Positions 25,907 to 34,849 of a stretch of 64,000 bases of DNA are shown here, piece by piece. The notes below the pieces were generated by a model. The model saw only the letters and a list, made by a program, of their open reading frames with translations. It had not been told where the DNA came from and made no database searches. This DNA is from Neolewinella lacunae. GTDB taxonomy: Bacteria; Bacteroidota; Bacteroidia; Chitinophagales; Saprospiraceae. Positions within the stretch are counted from its first letter, which is position 1; each line of letters starts with the position of its first letter. Where the stretch lies: contig NZ_JACSIT010000100.1 of NCBI RefSeq assembly GCF_014349155.1, forward strand, positions 186,001-250,000, in the 5' to 3' direction. The position numbers were made by a program, and so were the translations under genes.

Positions 25907-26794
25907 ATGCCGCCCATCCCGCACCAAGCCATCCGGCAGGAGGTTTTTGACCTCTACGACCAGTACGCCCACAACCAGATTGATCGCCGTGCTTTCGTGC
26001 GCCAACTTTCGGTATACGCCGTTGGCGGACTGACCGTAGCCGGCTTGCTGGAGCACCTGATGCCCAATTACGCGGCCACCCTGCAGGTAGCCCCGGACGA
26101 TCCTCGCCTCGACGCGGACACGGTAGAATACACTTCGCCGACCTCGGGCATCACCATCCGCGGGCTCCTCACCCGGCCGGTCAATGCCACCGAAAAACTG
26201 CCCGGCATCATCGTCGTCCACGAAAACCGTGGCCTCAACCCCTACATCGAAGACGTGGCCCGCCGCGCCGGACTGGCCAATTTCATCGCCCTGGCCCCCG
26301 ATGCCCTGACGCCGCTCGGTGGCTACCCCGGTACCGACGACGAAGGCCGCGAGCTACAACGGCAGCGCGACCGCGAAGACATGCTCAACGACTTCGCCGC
26401 CGCCTACGAGTTCCTCCGCCACCACCCCGAATGTACGGGCCAGGTCGGCGTCGTGGGCTTCTGTTTTGGTGGGTGGATATCGAACATGCTGGCCGTGCGC
26501 TTGCCCGACCTGGGTGCGGCCGTGCCTTTCTACGGCTCCCAGCCCGAGGCCAAAGACGTGGCGAGTATTCAAGCGCCCTTACTGTTGCACTTTGCGGGAC
26601 TGGACGAGCGCGTCAACGCCGGTTGGCCCGCCTACGAAGCCGCGCTGAAGGAAGCGGGGAAAACGTACACCGCCCACTTCTATCCGGAAGTCAACCACGG
26701 TTTTCACAACGATTCCACCCCCCGCTACGCCGAGGCCGAAGCCAAACTGGCCTGGGAACGCACCATCGCTTTTTTCAACGAGCACCTGCGCTAG
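25907..26794 (+). CDS. Dienelactone hydrolase family protein
   Basis: 295 residues from the ATG at 25907; the longer open frame upstream runs through the dispersed repeat and is not conserved-looking. N-terminal [24 protein letters not shown] resembles an uncleaved anchor or twin-arginine-like leader. The alpha/beta hydrolase domain has the DLH-type triad: cysteine in VGFCFGGW, aspartate in [12 protein letters not shown], histidine in [13 protein letters not shown]. It hydrolyses dienelactone-like or other ester substrates; the natural substrate is unknown. It converges on alaS with a shared terminator between them. Confidence 0.88.
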   Translation: MPPIPHQAIRQEVFDLYDQYAHNQIDRRAFVRQLSVYAVGGLTVAGLLEHLMPNYAATLQVAPDDPRLDADTVEYTSPTSGITIRGLLTRPVNATEKLPGIIVVHENRGLNPYIEDVARRAGLANFIALAPDALTPLGGYPGTDDEGRELQRQRDREDMLNDFAAAYEFLRHHPECTGQVGVVGFCFGGWISNMLAVRLPDLGAAVPFYGSQPEAKDVASIQAPLLLHFAGLDERVNAGWPAYEAALKEAGKTYTAHFYPEVNHGFHNDSTPRYAEAEAKLAWERTIAFFNEHLR

Positions 26795-26824
26795 GCGGAA
26801 CAGACCCGGAGGGGCGCCCAGTGT

Positions 26825-26852
26825 AGCGAGGGGATTTGATCCCCTCGTTTTC
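26825..26852. terminator. Terminator between the convergent hydrolase and alaS genes
   Basis: An 8-bp stem, CGAGGGGA / TCCCCTCG, with loop TTTGA, followed by TTTT. It serves the hydrolase strand best. Confidence 0.75.
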
Positions 26853-26856
26853 GTTC

Positions 26857-29778
26857 CTAGCCTTCCACCAGCGTCCGCGCCGCAGCCAAAGCCGCATCCA
26901 ATCCCGCCGGGTTTTTGCCACCCGCCGTAGCGAAGAAGGGCTGGCCGCCGCCGCCGCCCTGGATGTGCTTGGCCAGCTCGCGGATCATCGTACTGGCGTT
27001 GTACTTGCCCTGATCGGCCAGGTCTTTGGCAATCGCGAGGGTAAGCAGGGCCTTGCCGTCGGCTTCGGAGCCGAGGAGGACCAGGCTGTTTTCAGTTTCT
27101 CCAGTCAGCTGGAAGGCGAGGTTTTTGATGGCCGCCGCGTCCGTCAACGGCACTTTGGCCGCCAGGAAGTTGACGCCGTTGACTACCGCGAAGGCCTGCT
27201 CCAGGTCGCCTTTGACGTTGCCCGCCTGGGCGGCCTGGAGCTTTTCGATTTCTTTCTTCAGCGCCCGGTTTTCGTCTTGCAGGCTGGCCACGGCCCGGAG
27301 GGGATCGCTGGAGCCCTTGAGTAGGTCGCGGATCTCCGCCAGCGTGGCGAGGCGCTCATCAACGTACGCCTGCGCCCCGGCGGCGGTAACGGCCTCAATG
27401 CGGCGGATACCCGCAGCCAGCGAACTCTCGGAAGTGATCTTGAACAGGCCCAGCTCGCCGGTGTAGGGCACGTGGGTGCCACCGCAAAGCTCCGTGCTGA
27501 AGCCAGGCTCGAAGGTGATGATGCGCACCGCATCACCGTACTTTTCCCCGAAGAGCATCATCGCCCCCGAGTTGCGGGCTTCGGCGATGGGGACGTCCCG
27601 GCGCTCCACCAACGGGATGTTCTGGCGGATTTTGGCGTTGACCAAAAGTTCGATGCTTTTCAGTTCCTCCTCCGTAGGCCGGTCGAAGTGGGCAAAGTCG
27701 AAGCGGAGTTTTTCGGGGCCGAGGTCCTGCCCCTTCTGTACGGCGTGGTCGCCCAAAACCTCCCGGAGGGCGGCGTGCAGGAGGTGGGCGGCCGTGTGGT
27801 TCTGGCTGGTGGCCTGGCGCTTATCGGCGTCTACTTCAGCGTACACTTCTGCCTCGGGCTGCTGGGGCAGCTGCTCGACGATGTGGACGGTCAGGTCGTT
27901 TTCCTTCACGGTATCCAGCACGGGGATGGGTTGGCCGCCGACGCGCAGGGTGCCGCTATCGCCTGCCTGCCCACCGCTTTCGCCGTAGAAAGGCGTGCGG
28001 TCGAGGACGACGTGGTACTGGGGCTTGTCTTTGACAGTAACCGTGCGGTACTTCGTGATTTTGGCACCGTGGGCGGAAAGGTGGTCGTAGCCGATGAAGA
28101 CGGAGTCTTCGTCGGAGAGCACCGTCCAGTCGCCCACCACCTTGGCGGCATCGGCGCGGCTGCGGGTCTTCTGCTCGGCCAGGGCGGCGTTGAAGCCGGC
28201 CTCGTCTACGGTCAGGCCCTGTTCTTCGGCCAGCAGCCGCGTCAGGTCGATGGGGAATCCGTAGGTGTCGTAGAGCTCGAAGGCGTCTTTGCCGGAGATG
28301 AAAAAATCGTCTTTAGTCAGGTCCAAATCGCCAAAACCAAAGACTTTGAAGATGCTTCGGAAATGGTCTTTCTTGAAATCATCAAGAGTTGCACCAATTG
28401 CTGAGTTGACACCCTCCAACTTCCTGATAACTTCTAACTGATTATCCATGGAAGGTGTTTTCTTCAACTTAAATTCGAAGGCAGTCCTAGTCTTGGTTTC
28501 AAATAAGTCTAGTCTGACTTCAGAGTCAGGTGAAATCTTTGCCTCGCGAACGGGACTGAAGCCCTGTTCAACTAAAACACGAGCTAAGTGGGATAAGATA
28601 CTATCGTGGACAAGTTGAGGAAACTTATTAATCCCACTCCCTAGAGTCATAAGGAACGACTTCTCTTCGCTCTCGATGATGCGGGTGATCTGCTGCTCCT
28701 GTTGTTGCAGCTCGGGGAAAGCGGCGCCCATTTCCCGGACTAGGACGGGCATCAGGCGGTGGATGAACGGTGCTTTCTGGTCGAGGAAAGAGTAGGCGTA
28801 GCGGACGGCCCGGCGGAGGATGCGCCGCACCACGTAGCCCGCGCCACCACTGCCGGGCAGCTGCCCGTCGGCAATGGTAAAGGAAACGGCCCGAAGGTGG
28901 TCGGCAATAACGCGCATGGCCATATCGGCCTTGGCCTCGGGGGCGTAGGAGCCGCCGTAGGTCTTGCCCGTCAGGCGTTCTATTTCGCGGAGCAGGGGTG
29001 TAAACACGTCGGTATCGTAAGTGGCCGCTTTGCCCTGCATCACCATGCAGAGGCGCTCGAAGCCCATGCCGGTATCGACGTGCATTTCGGGAAGGGGTTC
29101 CAGCGCGCCATCGGCTTTGCGGTTGAACTGGATAAAAACGTTGTTCCAGATTTCCACCACGCCGCTGCCGTCTACGTTCACCAGGTCGCGGCCGGATACC
29201 TTGGCGCGTTCGCTGGCGGATCGGGTATCGAAGTGGATCTCGGTACAGGGGCCACAGGGACCGGTGTCGCCCATTTCCCAGAAGTTGTCTTTTTTGTTGC
29301 CGTAGAGGATGCGCTCTTCGGGCAGCACGCGGAGCCAGAAAGCTTTAGCCTCGTCGTCGCGGGGGATGCCTTCGTCGGGGGCACCTTCGAAGACGGTGGC
29401 GTAGAGGCAGGTGGGGTCCAGGCCCATGGTCGTGGTGAGGAACTCCCAGCTCCAGGCGATGGCCTCGTCCTTGAAATAGTCGCCGATGCTCCAGTTGCCC
29501 AGCATTTCGAACATGGTGTGGTGGGTGCCGTCGCGGCCCACGTCTTCCAGGTCGTTGTGTTTTCCACTCACGCGCATGCACTTTTGGGTGTCGGCAATGC
29601 GGCGCTTGTCGGGGGTTTTGTCGCCCAGGAAGAAGTCCTTAAACTGGTTCATGCCCGCGTTGGTAAACATCAGGCTGGGGTCGTCCTTGTTCACGATGGG
29701 GGCGGAGGGGACGATCTTGTGGTCTTTGGAACGGAAGAAATCGAGGTAGGCCTGGCGGATCTGGGCGGAAGTCATCAT
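26857..29778 (-). CDS. alaS: Alanyl-tRNA synthetase with a large internal insertion
   Basis: 973 residues from the ATG at 29778 (start MMTSAQIRQAYLDFF), about 95 longer than normal AlaRS. The catalytic core is intact (FTNAGMNQFKDFFLG, RVSGKHNDLEDVG, MGFERLCMVMQ). The editing domain has HTAAH near residue 660 and CGGTH near 764, and the C-Ala domain ends the protein. Residues about 378-491 (28305-28645), between SFLMTLGSGI and FISGKDAFELYDTYGFP, are extra and lie at the junction before the editing part. This segment contains RLDLFETKTRTAFEFKLKK, a D-x10-E-x-K arrangement like PD-(D/E)XK nucleases. Its DNA is about 42% GC against 60-80% on each side, so it was probably acquired later. Confidence 0.93.
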   Translation of the reverse strand: MMTSAQIRQAYLDFFRSKDHKIVPSAPIVNKDDPSLMFTNAGMNQFKDFFLGDKTPDKRRIADTQKCMRVSGKHNDLEDVGRDGTHHTMFEMLGNWSIGDYFKDEAIAWSWEFLTTTMGLDPTCLYATVFEGAPDEGIPRDDEAKAFWLRVLPEERILYGNKKDNFWEMGDTGPCGPCTEIHFDTRSASERAKVSGRDLVNVDGSGVVEIWNNVFIQFNRKADGALEPLPEMHVDTGMGFERLCMVMQGKAATYDTDVFTPLLREIERLTGKTYGGSYAPEAKADMAMRVIADHLRAVSFTIADGQLPGSGGAGYVVRRILRRAVRYAYSFLDQKAPFIHRLMPVLVREMGAAFPELQQQEQQITRIIESEEKSFLMTLGSGINKFPQLVHDSILSHLARVLVEQGFSPVREAKISPDSEVRLDLFETKTRTAFEFKLKKTPSMDNQLEVIRKLEGVNSAIGATLDDFKKDHFRSIFKVFGFGDLDLTKDDFFISGKDAFELYDTYGFPIDLTRLLAEEQGLTVDEAGFNAALAEQKTRSRADAAKVVGDWTVLSDEDSVFIGYDHLSAHGAKITKYRTVTVKDKPQYHVVLDRTPFYGESGGQAGDSGTLRVGGQPIPVLDTVKENDLTVHIVEQLPQQPEAEVYAEVDADKRQATSQNHTAAHLLHAALREVLGDHAVQKGQDLGPEKLRFDFAHFDRPTEEELKSIELLVNAKIRQNIPLVERRDVPIAEARNSGAMMLFGEKYGDAVRIITFEPGFSTELCGGTHVPYTGELGLFKITSESSLAAGIRRIEAVTAAGAQAYVDERLATLAEIRDLLKGSSDPLRAVASLQDENRALKKEIEKLQAAQAGNVKGDLEQAFAVVNGVNFLAAKVPLTDAAAIKNLAFQLTGETENSLVLLGSEADGKALLTLAIAKDLADQGKYNASTMIRELAKHIQGGGGGQPFFATAGGKNPAGLDAALAAARTLVEG

Positions 29779-29828
29779 GTTTGTTTTAAGACGGGTGTCT
29801 TTTTTCAAGGGCGCAAAGATACTGTTTT

Positions 29829-29944
29829 GGCGCGGACGCAGGGATGATGTGCGATGTCAGATGTGTGATGTCAGATGTAGGATGTCACAACATCTTACTT
29901 CTGACTTCTTACTTCTTACATCCGTCGCACCTGCTTACGCGCCC
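29829..29944. repeat. Composite element: degenerate 18-mer pair around GATGTGTGATGTC repeats
   Basis: GGCGCGGACGCAGGG at 29829-29843 and GCACCTGCTTACGCGCCC at 29927-29944 are inverted degenerate copies of the dispersed repeat. Between them are units related to the 4914 tandem repeat (GATGTGCGATGTCAGATG, then GTGTGATGTCAGATG), followed by partly complementary pyrimidine-rich units (CATCTTACTTCTGACTTC). It lies upstream of the alaS start, so it may overlap the alaS leader. Confidence 0.75.
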
Positions 29945-29992
29945 ACCACGCATAGGCGGCGAGAGTGACTCAGGAGACAATGCCTCCTAGAG

Positions 29993-30137
29993 GTAGGGTG
30001 TGTAATCTGATACAGAATGCCCTCACGGTAACTGTGCCGTTGGAAAAACTCATAACTACGTTTAAAACCAGTAGTTACGTTTTTACAAGGGAGCCAAAAA
30101 ACGACGAACAGATTTCCCGTCAGATTACACACCCTAC
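29993..30137. mobile_element. 145-bp MITE-like element with 8-bp target duplication
   Basis: Terminal inverted repeats GTAGGGTGTGTAATCTGA (29993-30010) and TCAGATTACACACCCTAC (30120-30137) are perfect over 18 bases. TCCTAGAG is duplicated at 29985-29992 and 30138-30145. It has no coding capacity. An 8-bp duplication fits IS256- or IS1595-like transposases, from family knowledge. It sits 54 bases before the WYL regulator gene. Confidence 0.88.
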
Positions 30138-30190
30138 TCCTAGAGGTATCTTATCGGCAGTAGTTTAGTGTTTTTTGAAGGTAAATTACA

Positions 30191-31120
30191 ATGGAAGAGT
30201 TTAACTTAACCCTCATGAAAGATAACGCCCCGAAGGATTTACAGACCCTGTACCGCATTTTTAACCTGATAAAGCTGCTGAGTGCGCCGCCTTATTATAA
30301 GGTCAGCGAGCTGGCCAAACGCCTAGAAGTATCGGACAAGACAGTGTACAGCTACCTACAGTTGCTGGAGTCCGTGGGCTATGAACCGGATAAGAACAAG
30401 CACCACCAGTATTTCCTACCGATGGATCGGGGACGTAAACCAGCGGATGGCCTGGAGGTAGACGACGCTAAGTACCTGCAGGAAATGCTCTGGCAGATGC
30501 CCGATACCGACCAGCGTCGGAACCAGCTTTTGCTTTGGTTAAACCGGCAGTATGCCATTGGCCCGGTGGTGGAGAACCTAACCCGCTACACTCCGGCAGA
30601 GCATCGCAGCCGCCTGACCCAGGCTTTGGAGCTACGCAAGCAAGTTCGACTGATCAACTACCGGGGTGCGGACGGAGGACTTTCCCCTCAGCGTCATCTC
30701 GACCCAGTTGCCTTTCAACAGGACTATACCTACCTCTATGCCTATGACCTAGAAAAGGAAGATTACCGGCAATTTCACTTGGGAAGGATTGGTTACGTGG
30801 AAGTATTGGAGACTGATATTTCGCGCGATCACGTGCAGGCCATCCCGGACCTATTCGGTTGGACGGGGGGCACATGGTTTAACGTCCGCTTGGAACTGAG
30901 CGAGCGGGCCAAACAGCTTCTGCTCGAAGAGTACCCCCAAGCACGGCCTTCCATAGTGCCACTTACTGGCGGACAGTGGTTAGCGGATTTGAGGGTGAAA
31001 GGTTTCCCAGGGGTTGGCCGGTGGTGCCTGGGGCTGTGCGCTGAGGTGCGGGTGTTAGAAGGGGGCGACGGGGCGGCGTTTCGGGTCTACTTGAATGAGA
31101 AATGGGGGGAAGGGTTCTAA
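30191..31120 (+). CDS. WYL-domain transcriptional regulator
   Basis: 309 residues (an ATG at 30215 could also serve). The N-terminal winged helix-turn-helix is LYRIFNLIKLLSAPPYYKVSELAKRLEVSDKTVYSYLQLLESVGY. The WYL domain follows, with LINYRGADGG in place of the strand that names it and the DLEKEDYRQFHLGRIGYVEVLE strand/helix. The C-terminal WCX-like region is rich in strands. WYL proteins bind nucleic-acid or nucleotide ligands and frequently control CRISPR or other defence genes. It reads towards the cas operon. A MITE-like element occupies its upstream region and may have replaced or changed its promoter. Confidence 0.85.
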   Translation: MEEFNLTLMKDNAPKDLQTLYRIFNLIKLLSAPPYYKVSELAKRLEVSDKTVYSYLQLLESVGYEPDKNKHHQYFLPMDRGRKPADGLEVDDAKYLQEMLWQMPDTDQRRNQLLLWLNRQYAIGPVVENLTRYTPAEHRSRLTQALELRKQVRLINYRGADGGLSPQRHLDPVAFQQDYTYLYAYDLEKEDYRQFHLGRIGYVEVLETDISRDHVQAIPDLFGWTGGTWFNVRLELSERAKQLLLEEYPQARPSIVPLTGGQWLADLRVKGFPGVGRWCLGLCAEVRVLEGGDGAAFRVYLNEKWGEGF

Positions 31121-31358
31121 TTTTATTTGGATGGTATCACTTCTTTCCCTTAAATTCGTCTGGCAAAGAGCAATCAAATCCAAGTAAGAAGGTTTGAAAC
31201 ATTGCCCTTTGGCAGCTTTTCCACTCCAACGCGGATAAAAAATAAACCCGGCCCTCTTGCGAGGAGCCGGGTCGGGCCAGGGATACTCTCCCTGGGGGGG
31301 TAATCTTGTCACTAGACTACGAAGTTACGAACTTCTGAGGCATAAACCAAATTTTTTC
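31121..31358. other. Intergenic region with a GC-rich hairpin
   Basis: ACCCGGC ... GCCGGGT at 31246-31272 forms a stem with a second small stem inside, and CCAGGG/CCCTGG follows at about 31277-31295. It may be a terminator of the WYL gene or a leader structure of the NYN gene. T-runs are weak. Confidence 0.4.
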
Positions 31359-31964
31359 ATGAAAAGTAAGCTTAATTTTTACGTGGACGGATTCAATCTA
31401 TACTTTGGGCTCCGTACGTTGAATAGTAAGTACAAGTGGTTAGACTTGATGGCGTTGTGCGAGGTACTTTGCCGTCCGGGGCAGGAGGTAGGAGAGGTAA
31501 AATATTTTACATCTAGGATAACCGGGGCAGATGCGGCAAAAACCAAGCGACAATCTATTTATCTGGAGGCGTTGGCATCTACTGGTGTAAACATCATCTA
31601 TGGGAAGTTCCAGACTAAAAAAATAAAGTGCCAGTCTTGCAGGGTCACCTCCATTAGGCACGAAGAGAAAGAGTCTGATGTAAACCTTGCATCTTGCTTG
31701 CTAGTGGACGCGGTAGAAGGAATCGCTGATCATTATTTGGTTATTTCGGGTGATAGCGACCTGATTTCACCAATGGAACTGGCTAGAGATCGATACGGTA
31801 GGGACGTAATTCCCGTTTTTCCGCCCAATCGTCACAGTTCGGAGATTAAAAGGCGAATGCACAAGCACATCCCGCTCAGCGAAGCTAGTATTCGGCAAAG
31901 CCAGTTACCTCCAGTTATCACTAAGCAAGACGGTTACGTGTTGTGCCGACCAGACGAATGGTAA
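31359..31964 (+). CDS. NYN-domain (LabA/DUF88, PIN-like) putative ribonuclease
   Basis: 201 residues from the ATG at 31359, which places the family start at once (MKSKLNFYVDGFNLYFGL). Acidic metal-binding residues of the NYN/PIN-like fold are in YVDGFN, KESDVNLASCLLVDAV and VISGDSDLISPM. A single CQSC (in KIKCQSCRVTS) could bind a metal. NYN proteins are RNA-cleaving nucleases. It lies 61 bases before cas8b on the same strand and is less GC-rich than the cas genes. The position suggests an accessory role in the CRISPR locus, but it is not a known core component of type I-B. Confidence 0.82.
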   Translation: MKSKLNFYVDGFNLYFGLRTLNSKYKWLDLMALCEVLCRPGQEVGEVKYFTSRITGADAAKTKRQSIYLEALASTGVNIIYGKFQTKKIKCQSCRVTSIRHEEKESDVNLASCLLVDAVEGIADHYLVISGDSDLISPMELARDRYGRDVIPVFPPNRHSSEIKRRMHKHIPLSEASIRQSQLPPVITKQDGYVLCRPDEW

Positions 31965-32025
31965 TTTCACTTTTACGCTATTTTACAATCCTATTATCGC
32001 ATCTTGCACTCATCAACAATAAGCC

Positions 32026-33897
32026 ATGATACAATCCTTGCATGACTTGGGGCGGGCGTTGCACGCTGACAACAAATACAGTTCCTTTTTTGCGAGCTAC
32101 GCCGATCCTTTTGCTGGCTACGATGGTGAGGCCGTCGTAGTAGTGATTGATATTGAAGATGGCGAAGTGCTGGAAGAGCTTTCTCTGGAACAGTATGCGA
32201 GCCAAAACGCATGGCGCTATCTGTACCGTGACCCCAACGGACCGAGGGGGGCACCCCTGGTAGCGACAGGCCCCTTTTATCCGATGCATAAGCTGGAGAC
32301 CCAGGCTCAGCGCGAAAAACAGGCCGAGAACGTGGAAAAAATTATGAGCCGCATTGCCCGCTCCATACCAGACGGGCCGAGCGTCTATTTCGCTTCCACC
32401 GAAGCGAAGGAACGGGGCTTGGCGGTGATTGAGCGTCTGTTGAAGGAGCAAGACGGGGCCAAGGATAAGCGTTTTCTTTACACCGTCCGGATTGATAAGA
32501 AGTACCTTGGCGAATTTCCCGAACTGGTCGAAAAGCTTGATGATGAAGCTTACCTCAAGTACTACGAAAAGAGTAAGGGCCGGGGCACCTGCGCGCTTAC
32601 CCACGCCAAGGATGTTGAGGTGTGGGGTAGGGTAGATACCCTGGGATTTACCGTCAACGACATTTCCTTCAATCGGGGCGGATTCGATGGAAAAACGTCC
32701 TACCGGATGTTTCCCGTTAGCAAACCCGCCGCCTTGGCCCTGGAAGCCGCCCGCCGTTATGCCTTTGCCAAGCTCACCGACCGCTTCTACACCCTGGAGT
32801 ACTTACTCATTCCGCGTACTTTAGAAGAACGGCCAGAACTGCTGCTTGACCTGGTCAGGATAATTGATACGGCACGGACGGGCGAACGGTTTGAAGACAA
32901 AACTGTACCCATCGCCAAAGCCGAAGGCGTGATCGACCTAGTGGCGGACGAGCAGGGCCTCAATCGGGCGGGCGTCCTTTTTGACTTGCTGTTCTTCCAA
33001 CGGAACCAGGCACAACTGGCCCTGCTGCTGCACTTGCAAGACATTCCCCCCACCCGTTTGGGAGGGATAAAAGCCGCCATCAATGGCACTAGCCTCCGTT
33101 ACGGACGGGTCTTTGGCTACACGGACAAAAAAGACAAGGAGTTCAAGCCCTTTCGCGTCAACCTCAACGTGGTTAAGAATTTCTTTTCGACGGGTAAGGG
33201 AGTGAAAATCAACTTTGATCCTTTCTTCTTTCACCTGCTAGAGGCGATATTTCACGAGCGCAAGGTAAATGAGGCAACTGTTTTGGTTGCCCTGATGGAT
33301 AAGATCCGGATCGCTTTTAAAAACGATGGAGACGATTACCATCTCCCCTTTCATACTACCGTTCACCAAGCCATTGCTACCCGAAGTTTACTCGGGGCAT
33401 TGGGCTTATTTCACCATCCAACTTACCTTCTTATGGAGCAGCATTCCGAACCCATTGGGCTGGCGCCCGAGGTCTTCATCGACCAACACCAGGCCTTTTT
33501 TAAAGACCAGCCTGCGCTACGCGGGGCCTTCCTCATTGGCGTACTCACCAGCATGCTCACCTACGCCCAGTACGATAGCCTGAAGAGTAAGCCCTTTCTC
33601 AATAAACTCAACAACCTCAACCTGGGCTTGGAAGAATTGCGGGCGCTTGTCCCCCAGTTGTTGACCAAGATCCACCAGTACCAGAGCCGCAAAAGCGGTT
33701 ATTCCCCTTCCCACTTCACCGTCACTGACCTGGCCGCCGAAGCGAGTTCGTTGCTCATGCAGGGCGGGAAACCGAGCCGCGACGACCTTTCCTTTGCCTT
33801 CACGACCGGCATGGTCATGCAGGACAAGTTCGCCATTGACGCCGCACGAAAACGCAAGGCCGAAGGAGAGGACGCTGAATCATCCACTGCTTCCTAA
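32026..33897 (+). CDS. cas8b: Type I-B Cascade large subunit Cas8b (Csh1/TM1802 type)
   Basis: 623 residues. It is assigned by position (first cas gene, before cas7-cas5) and by overall resemblance to the Csh1/TM1802 large-subunit family. Recognisable stretches are KDKRFLYTVRIDKKYLGEFPELVEKL, CALTHAKDVEVWG, and a helical C-terminal half with FHERKVNEATVLVALMDKIRIAF. The large subunit recognises the PAM and positions the target for Cas3. No zinc-finger cysteine cluster is seen, which occurs in some Cas8b proteins. The C-terminus is charged (DAARKRKAEGEDAESSTAS). Confidence 0.82.
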   Translation: MIQSLHDLGRALHADNKYSSFFASYADPFAGYDGEAVVVVIDIEDGEVLEELSLEQYASQNAWRYLYRDPNGPRGAPLVATGPFYPMHKLETQAQREKQAENVEKIMSRIARSIPDGPSVYFASTEAKERGLAVIERLLKEQDGAKDKRFLYTVRIDKKYLGEFPELVEKLDDEAYLKYYEKSKGRGTCALTHAKDVEVWGRVDTLGFTVNDISFNRGGFDGKTSYRMFPVSKPAALALEAARRYAFAKLTDRFYTLEYLLIPRTLEERPELLLDLVRIIDTARTGERFEDKTVPIAKAEGVIDLVADEQGLNRAGVLFDLLFFQRNQAQLALLLHLQDIPPTRLGGIKAAINGTSLRYGRVFGYTDKKDKEFKPFRVNLNVVKNFFSTGKGVKINFDPFFFHLLEAIFHERKVNEATVLVALMDKIRIAFKNDGDDYHLPFHTTVHQAIATRSLLGALGLFHHPTYLLMEQHSEPIGLAPEVFIDQHQAFFKDQPALRGAFLIGVLTSMLTYAQYDSLKSKPFLNKLNNLNLGLEELRALVPQLLTKIHQYQSRKSGYSPSHFTVTDLAAEASSLLMQGGKPSRDDLSFAFTTGMVMQDKFAIDAARKRKAEGEDAESSTAS

Positions 33898-33909
33898 TCC
33901 TCCAGCACG

Positions 33910-33927
33910 GCACCTGCGGCCGCGCCC
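33910..33927 (-). repeat. 18-bp dispersed repeat, exact, between cas8b and cas7
   Basis: Occupies most of the 55-base gap between cas8b and cas7, 12 bases after the cas8b stop. Confidence 0.95.
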
Positions 33928-33952
33928 TTAATTAACCTTAAAATAGTTTTAT

Positions 33953-34849
33953 ATGTCTACCATTTCCCAGCGCAGCGAATTGCTGTTCCTTTACGATTGC
34001 AAAAACTGCAATCCCAACGGTGACCCCAACAACGGAAACCAACCCCGCCTCCACGAAGCCACCCGCACTTGCCTGGTAACGGATGTACGCCTGAAACGTA
34101 CCGTGCGCGATTACCTCATGGAAAAGGGCCACGATGGCACCAACCCCGACCGCGATATTTTTATCCGCGATGAGGATGATAAGCCAGTAACCGGCGCCCA
34201 GCGTGCCAAATCTTATGCGAACCGGGAGGAATACACCAAAAAATTTATCGACGTCCGGCTCTTCGGAGGGGTATCTGCTCCCGGTGGTTCAAGTAAGAAA
34301 AAGGAGGAAGAAAGCAAGGTGTTTAACCTCACCGGTCCTGTCCAGTTCGGCATGGGAATGAGTTTGCATCCCGTAGAAATGAATTTTCTTAAAGGCACCG
34401 GTGCTTTTGCTACCAGCGAAGGCGCGCAACAGAAAACCTTCCGCGAGGAGTACAACATCACGTACGGTCTCATCGGTTTTCACGGGGTGATCAATGAGGC
34501 TGCCGCCCGCCAAACGGGGCTTACGGAAGACGATGTAACGGCACTGACGGACGCCATGTGGAACGGTACCAAGGGGCTGTTGAGCCGCTCCAAAAAAGGG
34601 CATATGCCTCGGCTTCTGGTCAAAGTGGATTATAACGAACCGCTGTTCTTCATCGGCGACCTGCTGGAGGAGTTGTCTTTCGTAGATCGGGAGAACATTG
34701 ATTTTAAGGAGGTTACGGACGTAGCGGATTATGTATTAGACGTTTCCGGGCTGAACGCCCGGCTGCGCAGCCACGCCGGTAAAATTGCGCGCATCACGGT
34801 GATGAAGGACGACCGCTTGCAATTGAGCGAAGAAATTTTTATTAAGTGA
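33953..34849 (+). CDS. cas7: Type I-B Cascade backbone subunit Cas7 (Csh2)
   Basis: 298 residues, the size of Csh2. The family start is clear: RSELLFLYDCKNCNPNGDPNNGNQPR. The DVRLFGG block and FNLTGPVQFGMGMSLHPVEM are the RRM-core strand and glycine-rich parts of Cas7/Csh2, and FGMGMS is conserved in I-B. Several copies polymerise along the crRNA spacer. The stop codon overlaps the cas5 start (TGATG), so translation is coupled. Confidence 0.93.
   Translation: MSTISQRSELLFLYDCKNCNPNGDPNNGNQPRLHEATRTCLVTDVRLKRTVRDYLMEKGHDGTNPDRDIFIRDEDDKPVTGAQRAKSYANREEYTKKFIDVRLFGGVSAPGGSSKKKEEESKVFNLTGPVQFGMGMSLHPVEMNFLKGTGAFATSEGAQQKTFREEYNITYGLIGFHGVINEAAARQTGLTEDDVTALTDAMWNGTKGLLSRSKKGHMPRLLVKVDYNEPLFFIGDLLEELSFVDRENIDFKEVTDVADYVLDVSGLNARLRSHAGKIARITVMKDDRLQLSEEIFIK

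Noticed and set aside
28150-28170. GGCGCGGCTGCGGGTC in alaS, similar to the 18-mer
   Set aside because: Several mismatches and ordinary coding sequence in a GC-rich gene.
28305-28645. The alaS insertion as an intein
   Set aside because: No Cys/Ser start, no HN-Cys/Ser/Thr end and too short at about 113 residues for the usual splicing domains.
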